This document shows positions 53,801 to 64,000 of a DNA stretch of 64,000 nucleotides, in pieces. A model generated the notes under the pieces. It was given only the letters and a program-made list of their open reading frames with translations. It was not told the DNA's origin and made no database searches. Both the position numbers and the translations under genes were made by a program. This stretch comes from Hymenopus coronatus (taxonomy: Eukaryota; Arthropoda; Insecta; Mantodea; Hymenopodidae): NCBI GenBank assembly GCA_030762935.1, contig CM060890.1:150532629-150596628 (forward strand), read 5' to 3'. Position 1 is the first letter of the stretch, and every line of letters starts with the position of its first letter.

Positions 53801-56800
53801 CTCGGAACCACTTGAGTCAGGCACGTTACCACTATTTCAATGTAATAATGATTTCGGGATATTTCACAATAACCGAGATTTGATCTCGGAACCACTTGAG
53901 TCAGACACGAAACCACCATCTCAATGTTATAATTAGTTCGGTATAAGTCACCATAACCGAGATTTGAGCTCGGAGCGACTTGAGTCAGACACGTTACCAC
54001 CCTCTCAATGTAATAATGAGTTCGGGATAAGTCACCATTACCCACATTTTAACCGGGAATCACTTGAGTCAATCTCGTTTCCACCATTTCAGTGTATTAA
54101 TCAGGTCAGGATAAGTCACTATAAATAAGATTTGAGTTCGGAATCACTTGAGCCAGACACGTTACCACCATCTCAATGTAATAATGAGGTCGGGATAAGA
54201 CACTATAACCATGATTTGAGCTCGGAACCACTTGAGTCAGACACGTTCCCACCATCTCAATGTAATAATTAGTTCGGTATAAGTCACCATAACCATTATT
54301 TGAACTCGGAACCACTTGAGTCAGAAACGTTACCACCATCTGAATGTAATAATGAGTTCGGGATAAGTCAAAATAACCGAGATTTGACCTCGTAAAACCT
54401 TGAGTGAGACACGTTACCACCATTTAAATGTAATAATGAGTTCGGGATCAGTCACTATAACCAAGATTTAAACGCGGAACCACATGAGTCAGCCTCGTTA
54501 CCACCATCTCAATGTATTAATGAGTTCGGGATAAATCACCATAACCGAGATTTGACATCGTAAAAACTTGAGTCAGACACGTTACCACCATCTCAATGTA
54601 ATAATGAGTTTGGCATAAGTCAATATAACCAAGATTTGAACTCGGAACCACTTGAGTCAGACTTGTTACCACCATCTCAATGTAATACTGAGTTCGGGAT
54701 AAGTTACCATAACCAAGTTTTGAACACGGATCCACTTGAGTCAGACACGTTACCACCGTCTCAATGTAATATTGAGTTCGAGATAAGTCACCATAACCGA
54801 GATTTGATCTCGGAACCACTTGAGTCAGACACGTTACCATCATCTTAATGTAATAATGAGTTCGGGATAAGTCACCATAACCGAGATTTGAACTCGGCAC
54901 CACTTGAGTCTAACTCGTTTCCACCATCTCAATGTAATGAATGAGTTCGGGATAGGTCACTATAACCAAGATTTGAGCTCGGAACCACATGAATCAGTCA
55001 CGTTACCACCATCTCAATGTAATAATTAGTTGGGGATAAGTCACTATCACCAGGATTTGAGCTCGGAACCACTTGATTCAGACACGATACCACGATTTCA
55101 GTGCATTAATGGAATCAAGATAAGTCACCATAACCAAGATTTCAACTCGGAACCACTTGAGTCAGACTCGTTACCGACATCTCAATGTAATAATGAGGTC
55201 GGGATAAGTCACTGTAACCGAGATTAGAACTCGGAACCATTTGTGTCGAACACGTTACCACCATTTCAATGCATTAATGAGTTCGGGATAAGTCACCATA
55301 ACTGAGATTTGAACTCGGATCCACCTGAGTCAGAAACGTTATCACCATTTCAATATAATAATGAGTTAGGGATTAGTCGCTATAACCGAGATTTGACCTT
55401 GTAAAACTTTGAGTCAGACACGTTACCACTATTTCAATGTATAAATGAGGTCGGGATAAGTCCCCAAAACCAAGATTTGAACTCAGAACCACTTGAGTTA
55501 GACACGCTACTACCATTTCAATGCATTAATGAGTTAGGGATAGGTCACCATAACCGAGATTTGAACTCGGAATCGCTTGAGTCAGACTCGTTACCACCAT
55601 TTCAGTGCATTTATGAGGTCGGGATAAGTCACTATAACCAAAATTTGAGCTTGAAACCAGTTGAGTCAGACAGGTTACCACCATCTCAATGTAATAATGA
55701 GTTCAGAATAAGTCACCATAACCGAGATTTGCATCAGAACCAATTGAGTCAGACACGTTAACACCATTTCAGTGCATTAATAAGGTCGGGATAAGTCACA
55801 ATAACCAATATTTGAACTCGGAACCACTTGAGTCAGACACGTTACCACCATCTGATTTTAATGAGTTCGAATTAAATTACCACAACCGAGATTTGAGCTC
55901 GGAACCACCTGAGTCAGACACGTTACCACCATCTCAATGTAATAATGAGTTCGGGATAAGTCACCATAACCGAGATTTGAAGACGGAAACACTTGAGTCA
56001 GACACGTTACCACCATCTCAATGTAATAATAACTTCGGGATAAGTCGCCATAACCAAGATTTGGGCTCGGAACCACTTGAGTCAGACACGTTACAACCAT
56101 CTCAATGTAATAGTATAATCGGGATAAGTCACTATAACAAAGAATTGAGCTCGGAACCACTTGAATCAGACACGTTACCACCATCTCAATGTAATAATGA
56201 GGTCAGGATAAGTCACTATAACTGAGATTTGAACTCGAAAACACTTGAGTCAGACACGTTACCACCATTTCAGTGCAATAATGGGAACGGGATAAGTCAC
56301 TAAAAACCAAGATTTGAACTCGGAACCACTTGATTCAGACACGTTACCACTATCTCAATGTAATAACGAGATCGGGATAAGTCACTATAACCTAGATTTG
56401 AACTCGGAACCACTTGAGTAGACTTGTTACCACCATCTCAATGTAATAATGAGGTCGGGAAAAGTCACTTTAACCAAGATTTGAACTCGGAACCACTTGA
56501 GTTAGACACGTTACCACCATCTCAGTGTAATAATGAGTTCGGCATTAATCACTACAACCAAGATTTGAGCTCGGAACCACAGGAGTCAGACTCGTTACCA
56601 CCATTTCAGTGCAATAATGGGAACGGGATAAGTCACCAAAAACCAAGATTTGAACTCGGAACCACTTGAGTCAGACACGTTACCACTATCTCAATGTAAT
56701 AATGAAATCGCGATAAGTCACTATAAACTAGATTTGAACTCGGAACCACTTGAGTTAGACTTGTTACCACCATCTCAATGTAATAATGAGGTCGGGATAT

Positions 56801-59800
56801 GTCACTATAACCAAGATTTGAACTCGGAACCACTTGAGTCAGACTCGTTACCACCATCTCAATGTAATAAATGAGTTCGGGTTAGGTCACTGTAACCGAG
56901 ATTTTAGTTTGGAACCACTTGAGTCAGACACGTTACCACTTGCTCAATGTAATAATGAGTTCGGGATAAGTCACTCTAACCAAGATTTGAGCTCGGAACC
57001 ACTTGAGTCTGACTCGTTTCCACCATCTCAATGTAATAAATGAGTTCGGGATAGGTCACTGAAACCAAGATTTGAGCTCAGAACCACTTGAGTCAGACAC
57101 GTTACCACCATCTCAATGTAATAATGAGGTCGATATAAGTCACCATAACTGAGATTAGAACTCAGAAACACTTGAGTCAGACACGTTACCACCATTGCAG
57201 TGCATTAATGAGGTCGGGAAAAGTCACTATAACCAAGATTTGAGCTCGGAACCACTTGAGTCGGACTCGATACCACCATTTCAGTTAATTTATGAGGTCG
57301 GGATAAGTCACTATAACCAAGATTTGAGCTCGTAACCAGTTGAGTCAGACAGGTTACCACAATCTCAATGTAATAATGAGTTCGGAATAAGTCACCATAA
57401 CCGATATTTCCATCAGAAACACTTGAGTCAGACACGTTACCACCAATTCAGTGTATTAATGTGGCCGGGATAAGTCACTATAACCAAGATTTGAACTCGG
57501 AACCACTTGGGTCTGACACGGTACTACCATTTCAATGTAATAATGAGTTCGGCATAAGTTACCATAACCAAGATTTGAACACGGATCCACTTGAGTCAGA
57601 CACGTTACTACCATCTGAATGAAATAATGAGTTCGGGATAAGTCACCATAACCGAGATTTGAGCTCGGAACCACTTGAGTCAGACACGTTACCACAATCT
57701 CTATGTAATAATGAGTTCGGGATAAGTCACCATAACCGAGATTTGAACTCGGAACAACTTGAATCAGACACGTTACCACCATCTCAATGTAATAGTGACT
57801 TCGGGATAAGTCACTATAACCAAGATTTGAGCTCGGAACCACTTGAGTCAGACACGTTACCACCATCTCTTTTTAATAATGAGGTCGGGATAAGTAACCA
57901 TAACCGAGATTTGAACTCGGAACAACTTGAGTCGGACACGTTACCACCATCTCAATTGTAATAGTGAGTTCGGGATAAGTCACTTTACTATAAGATTTGA
58001 GCTCGGTACCACTTGATTCTGACTCGTTTCCACCATCTCAATGTAATAAATGAGTTCGAGATAAGTCACCATTTCCGAGATTTGAACTCGGAACCACTTG
58101 AGTCAGATACGTTACCACCATTTCAATGTAACAATGAGTTCGGGATAAGTCACCATAACTGAGAATTGAACTCGGAACCAATGGTTCAGACACGTTACCA
58201 CCATCTCAATGTAATAATTATTTCCGGATAAGACACTATAACCATGATTTGAGCTCGGAACCACTTGAGTCAGACACGTTACCAGCATCTCAATGTAATA
58301 AAGAGTTCGGGATGGTCAGCATAACCGAGATTTGAACTCGGATCCTCTTTAGTCAGACACGTACCACCATTTCAATGTAATAAAGAGTTCGGGATAAGTC
58401 ACCATAACCGAGATTTGAACTCGGAACCACTTGAGTCAGACATGTTACCACCATCTCAATGTAATAATGAGTTCGGGATAAGTCATTCTAACCAAGATTT
58501 GAGCTCGGAACCACTTGAGTCAGACACGTTACCACCATGTCAATGTAATAATGAGTTCGGGATAAAAGATTCTAACCAAGATTTGAGCACTGAACCACTT
58601 GAGTCTGACTCGTTTCCACCATCTCAAGGTAATAAATGAGTTCGGGATAGGTGACTATAACTAAGATATGAGCTCGGAACCACTTGAGTCAGACACGTTA
58701 CCACCATCTCAATGTAATAATAAGTTCGGGATAAGTCACTATATCCAAGGTTTGAACTCGTTGCCACGTAAGTCAGACACGTTACCACCATCTCAATGTA
58801 ATAATGAGGTCGGGATAAGTCACCATAACTGAGATTTGAACTCGGAAACACTTGAGTCAGACACGTTACCACCAATTCAGTGCATTAATGGGTACGGCAT
58901 AAGTCACCAAAAACCAAGATTTGAACTCGGAACCACTTGAGTCAGACACGTTACCACCATCTCAATGTAATAATGAGTTCGGGATAAGTCACTATAACCA
59001 AGGTTTGAGCTCGGAACCACTTGAGTCAGACACGTTACCACCATCTCAATGTAATAATGAGTTCGGCATAAGTCACCATAACCAAGATTTGAACACGGAT
59101 CCACTTGAGTCAGACACGTTACCACCATCACAATGTAATAATGAGTTCGGGATATGTCACTATAACCAAGATTTGAGCTCGGAACCGCTTGATTCAGACA
59201 CGTTACCACCATCTGAATGAAGTAATGAGTTCGGGATAAGTCACCATAACCGAGATTTGAGCTCGGAACCACCTGAGTCAGACACGTTACCACCATCTCA
59301 ATGTAATAATGAGATCGGGATAAGTCAAAATAACTGAGATTTGAGCTCGGAACCACTTAAGTCATACACGTTACCACCATTTGAACAGGTTACCACCATT
59401 GCAATGCATTAATGAAGGCGGCACCATAACCAAGATTTCAACTCGGAACCACTTGAGTCAGACTCGTTACCGACATCTCAATGTAATAATGAGGTCGGGA
59501 TAAGTCACAATAACCAAGATTTGAACTCGGAACCACCTGAGTCAGAAACGTTACCACCATCTCAGTGCAATAATGTGAACGGGATAAGTCACCAAAAACC
59601 AAGATTTGAACTCGGAACCACTTGAGTCAGACACGTGACCACCATCTCAATGTAATAATGAGTTCGGCATAAGTCACTATAACCCAGATTTGAACTCGGA
59701 ACCACTTGAGTCAGACTCGCCACCACCATCTCAATGTAATAATAGGTAGGGGATAAGTCACCATAATCAAGATTTGAACACGGATCTACTTCAGTCAGAC

Positions 59801-60646
59801 ACGTTACCGCCAACTCAATGTAATAATGAGTTCGGGATAAGTCACTATATCCAAGATATGAACTCGGAACCGCTTGAGTTAGACACGTTACCACCATCTC
59901 AGTGTAATAATGAGTTCAGTCTAAGTCACCATAACCGAGATTTGACCTCGGAACCACTTGAGTCAGACACGTTACCACCATCTCAGTGTAATAATGAAGT
60001 CGGGATAAGACACTATAACCATGATTTGAGCTCGGAACCACTTGATTCAGACACGCTACTACCATCTCAATGTAATAATGAGTTCGGGATAAGTCACTAT
60101 AACCAAGATTTGAGCTAGGAACCACTTGAGCCAGACACGTTTCCACCATCTCAATGTAATAATGAGGTCAGGATAAGTCACCATAACTGAGATTTGAACT
60201 CGGAACCACTTGAGTCAGACACGTTACCACCATTTCAGTGCATTAATGAGGTCGGGTTAAGTCACCATAACCAAGGAATGAACTCGGAACCACTTGAGTC
60301 AGACACCTTACCACTATCTCGATGTAATATAGAGATCGGGATAAGTCACTATAACCTAGATTTGAACTCGGAACCACTTGAGTCAGACTAGTTACCACCA
60401 TTTCAATTTAATAATGACTTTGGGATAGGACACTATAACCATGATTTGAGCTCGGTACCATGTTGAGTCAGACACGCTCCAACCATCTCATGGCAATAAT
60501 GAGTTCTGTATAGCTCACCATAATCAGGATTTGAACTCGGATCCTCTTGAGTCAGACACGTTACCACAATCTCAATTTAATAAAGAGTTCGGGATAAGTC
60601 ACCATAACCGAGATTTGAACTCGGAACCACTTGAGTCAGACACGTT

Positions 60647-62154
60647 ACCAACATTTCAGTGCATTAATGAGGTCGGGATAAGTCACCATAACCGAGATTT
60701 GAACTCGGAACCACTTGAGTCAGACACGTTACCACTATCTCAATTTAATATAGAGATCGGGATAAGTCACCATAACCTAGATTTTGACTCTAAACTACTT
60801 GAGTCAGACTCGTTATCACCATTTCAATGTAACAATGAGTTCCGGATAAGTCACTATAACCAAGATTTGAACTCAGAACCACTTGAGTCAGACTCGTTAC
60901 CGACATCTCAATGTATTAATGAGGTCGGGATAAGTCATTGTAACCTAGATTTGAACTCGGAACCACTTAAGTCATACACGTTACCACCATTTCAATGCAT
61001 CAATGAGTTCGGGGTAAATCATCATAACCGAGATTTGAACTCGGACCACTTGAGTCAGACACGTTACCACCATTTCAATGTAATAATGAGTTCGGTATAA
61101 GTCACCATAACCGAGATTTGACCTCGTAAAACTTTGAGTCAGTCACGTAACCATAATTTCAATGTAATAATGAGGTTCGGATAAGTCACCAAAACCGAGA
61201 TTTGAACTCGGAACCAATTGAGTCAGACACGTTACTACCATTTCATGCATAAATGGGTTGGGGATAAGTCACCATAGCCGAGATTTGAACTCGGAACCAC
61301 TTGAGTCAGACACGTTACCACCATCTCAATGTAATAATGAGTTCGGGATAAGTCACAATAACCGAGATTTGAACTCGGAACCACTTGAGTCAGACACGTT
61401 ACCAACATTTCAGTGCATTAATGAGGTCGGGTTATGTCACCATAACCAAGATTTGAACTCGGAACCACTTGAGTCAGACACGTTACCACTATCTCAATTT
61501 AATATAGAGATCGGGATAAGTCACTATAACCGAGATTTTGACTCGGAACCACTTGAGTCAGACTCGTTATCACCATTTCAATGTAACAATGAGTTCCGGA
61601 TAAGTCACTATAACCAAGATTTGAACCCAGAACCACTTGAGTCAGACTCGTTAACGACATCTCAATGTATTAAAGAGGTCGGGATAAGTCATTGTAACCT
61701 AGATTTGAACTCGGAACCACTTAAGTCATACACGTTACCACCATTTCAATGCATCAATGAGTTCGGGGTAAGTCATCATAACCGAGATTTGAACTCGGAC
61801 CACTTGAGTAAGACACGTTACCACCATTTCAATGTAATAATGAGTTCGGTATAAGTCACCATAACCGAGATTTGACCTCGTAAAACTTTGAGTCAGTCAC
61901 GTAACCATAATTTCAATGTAATAATGAGGTTCGGATAAGTCACCAAAACCGAGATTTGAACTCGGAACCACTTGAGTCAGACAGGTTACTACCATTTCAT
62001 GCATAAATGAGTTGGGGATAAGTCACCATAGCAGAGATTTGAACTCGGAACCACTTGAGTCAGACACGTTACCACCATCTCAATGTAATAATGAGTTCGG
62101 GATAAGTCACCATAACCGAGATTTGAACTCGGAACCACTTGAGTCAGACACGTT
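60647..62154. repeat. 754-bp higher-order repeat (nine 84-bp units), two tandem copies
   Basis: ACCAACATTTCAGTGCATTA starts at 60647 and 61401, 754 bp apart, and unit-specific marks (GTTGGGGATA, TAATATAGAGATCGG, AACGAGTTCCGG-like copies) follow in the same order in both. The length is nine units minus 2 bp. A third copy begins at 63163. Confidence 0.9.
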
Positions 62155-63162
62155 ACCAACATCTCAATGTAATGATGAGGTCGGGATAAGTCACCCTAAA
62201 TAAGATTTGAGCTGGGAACCACTTAAGTCAGACACGTTACCACCATCTCAATGTAATAATGAGTTCGGGATAGGTCATTATAACCAAGATTTGAACTCGG
62301 AACCACTTGAGTCCGACTTGTTACCGACAACTCAATGTATTAATAAAGTTGGGATAAGTCACTGTAACTGAGATTTGAACTCGGAACCACTTGAGTCAGA
62401 CACGTTACCACCATCTCAATGCATCAATGAGTTCGGGATAAGTCACCATAACCGAGTTTTGAACTCGGACCACATGAGTCAGACACGTTAACACCATTTC
62501 AATGTATTAATGAGTTCGGGATAAGTAATCATAACCGAGAGTTGACCTCGTAAAACTTTGAGTCAGACACGTTACCACCATTTCAATGCAATAATGAGGA
62601 TCGGATAAGTCACAAAAACCGAGATTTGAACTCCGAACCACTTGAGTCAGACACGTTGCTACCATTTCAGTGCATTAATGAGTTGGGGATAAGTCACCTT
62701 AACCGAGATTTGAACTCGGAACCACTTGAGTCAGACACGTTACCACCATCTCAATGTAATAATGAGTTCGATATAAGTCACCATAACCGAGATTTGAACT
62801 CGGTACCACTTGAGTCAGACACGTTACCACCATCTCAATTTAATAATGTTTTTGGGATAGGACACTATAACCATGATTTGAGCTCGGAACCATGTTGAGT
62901 CAGACACGCTCCAACCATCTCATGGCAATAATGAGTTCTGTATAGCTCACCATAATCAGGATTTGAACTCGGATCCTCTTGAGTCAGACACGTTACTACC
63001 ATCTCAATTTAATAAAGAGTTCGGGATAAGTCACCATAACCGAGATTTGAACTCGGAACCACTTGAGTCAGACACGTTACCAACATCTCATTGCAATGAT
63101 GAGGTCGGGATAAGTCACCATAACCGAGATTTGAACTCGGAACCACTTGAGTCAGACACGTT

Positions 63163-64000
63163 ACCAACATTTCAGTGCATTAATGAGGTCGGGTTATGTC
63201 ACCATAACCAAGATTTGAACTCGGAACCACTTGAGTCAGACACGTTACCACTATCTCAATTTAATATAGAGATCGGGATAAGTCACTATAACCTAGATTT
63301 TGACTCGGAACCTCTTGAGTCAGACTCGTTATCACCATTTCAATGTAACAATGAGTTCCGGATAAGTCACTATAACATAGATTTGAACTCAGAACCACTT
63401 GAGTCAGACTCGTTACCGACATCTCAATGTATTAATGAGGTCGGGATAAGTCATTGTAACCTAGATTTGAACTCGGAACCACTTAAGTCATACACGTTAC
63501 CACCATTTCAATGCATCAATGAGTTCGGGGTAAGTCATCATAACCGAGATTTGAACTCGGACCACTTGAGTAAGACACGTTACCACCATTTCAATGTAAT
63601 AATGAGTTCGGTATAAGTCACCATAACCGAGATTTGACCTCGTAAAACTTTGAGTCAGTCACGTAACCATAATTTCAATGTAATAATGAGGTTCGGATAA
63701 GTCACCAAAACCGAGATTTGAACTCGGAACCACTTGAGTCAGACACGTTACTACCATTTCATGCATAAATGAGTTGGGGATAAGTCACCATAGCCGAGAT
63801 TTGAACTCGGAAGCACTTGAGTCAGACACGTTACCACCATCTCAATGTAATAATGAGTTCGGGATAAGTCACCATAACCGTGATTTGAACTCGGAACCAC
63901 TTGAGTCAGACACGTTACCAACATCTCAATGTAATGATGAGGTCGGGATAAGTCACCCTAAATAAGATTTGAGCTGGGAACCACTTAAGTCAGACACGTT
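63163..64000. repeat. Third copy of the 754-bp higher-order repeat, running to the window end
   Basis: It aligns unit by unit with 61401-62238, including the right-hand flank with TCACCCTAAATAAGATTTGA. It lies 1762 bp downstream of the second copy (21 units minus 2 bp). The matched block continues to the last base, so the duplication extends beyond the window. A longer duplication is also visible: the unusual ATGTTGAGTCAGACACGCTC occurs at about 60460 and 62892 (2432 bp apart). Confidence 0.88.

Larger units (their letters stand above)
39140..64000 (-). repeat. 84-bp satellite with a tRNA-like T-arm on the minus strand, nearly 300 units
   Basis: The unit recurs every 84 bp, marked on the plus strand by TTGAGTCAGACACGTTACCA and GAGTTCGGGATAAGTCACC. 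On the minus strand each typical unit reads CCGAGTTCAAATCTCGG: a 5-bp stem around a 7-nt TTCAAAT loop, identical in layout to a tRNA T-arm, with the B-box core GTTCAAATC. About 30 nt upstream, GGTGGTAACGTGTCTGACTC resembles the 3' part of a D-arm plus a 5' anticodon stem. The anticodon 3' side and acceptor stem are not recognisable, so it is tRNA-derived at most and not a tRNA gene. No T-run terminator lies in the unit. Because 84 is divisible by 3, frames on both strands repeat a 28-residue pattern; none is a gene. The array runs off the right edge. Confidence 0.95.

Noticed and set aside
39177..63965. Many 60-315 residue frames on both strands with a 28-residue period
   Set aside because: The 84-bp unit is a multiple of 3 and stop-poor on both strands, so such frames are expected. 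Units with indels end them at random.
39140..64000. Functional tRNA gene array
   Set aside because: Only the T-arm and B-box are convincing. The acceptor stem and a full anticodon arm cannot be formed, and there is no T-run terminator in the unit.

Overview
This is a eukaryotic, animal-type window, most likely from an arthropod and probably an insect. It has no gene that can be supported as functional. The arguments for an insect-like genome are the AT-rich non-coding background and three decayed transposable elements of kinds common there: a hAT element of the CGBP1-like group, a piggyBac-like element and a Ty3/gypsy LTR retrotransposon whose primer binding site matches tRNA-Leu. No species can be named from the sequence alone.

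Layout. 1-593: end of a 95-bp satellite that continues off the left edge. 594-11814: the only long low-copy stretch. It holds a hAT pseudogene (plus strand, about 916-2330), a piggyBac pseudogene (minus, about 2471-3460), a diverged dispersed repeat (about 4858-5055), a 3-copy 50-bp repeat (7166-7318), and a broken gypsy-type retrotransposon (minus, about 7740-11300) with recognisable Gag knuckle, protease, reverse transcriptase, RNase H, integrase, primer binding site and polypurine tract. 11815-23888: a continuous GT-rich tandem array whose unit shortens in steps from 32 bp to 28 bp to 26 bp. 23889-28330: a 17-bp array built around the palindrome TACACGTGTA. 28331-29029: unique sequence. 29030-37504: a 38-bp array interrupted at 32360-32519 by a 160-bp inverted-repeat insertion with a 12-bp target duplication. 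37505-39139: unique sequence with a 31-A run and a second copy of the dispersed repeat. 39140-64000: an 84-bp satellite of nearly 300 units that continues off the right edge.

About four fifths of the window is tandem repeat. The long open reading frames (up to 1550 codons) are by-products of stop-free repeat units and are not genes.

The most unusual signal is in the 84-bp satellite. Read on the minus strand, each unit carries a tRNA-type T-arm: a 5-bp stem CCGAG/CTCGG closing the 7-nt loop TTCAAAT, which gives a perfect Pol III B-box core (GTTCAAATC). A stretch upstream resembles a tRNA D-arm and 5' anticodon stem. The array therefore looks like a tRNA-like or SINE-head sequence amplified into a 25-kb satellite. 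The 17-bp array, which places a CACGTG E-box about every 17 bp for 4.4 kb, is the second most notable feature.
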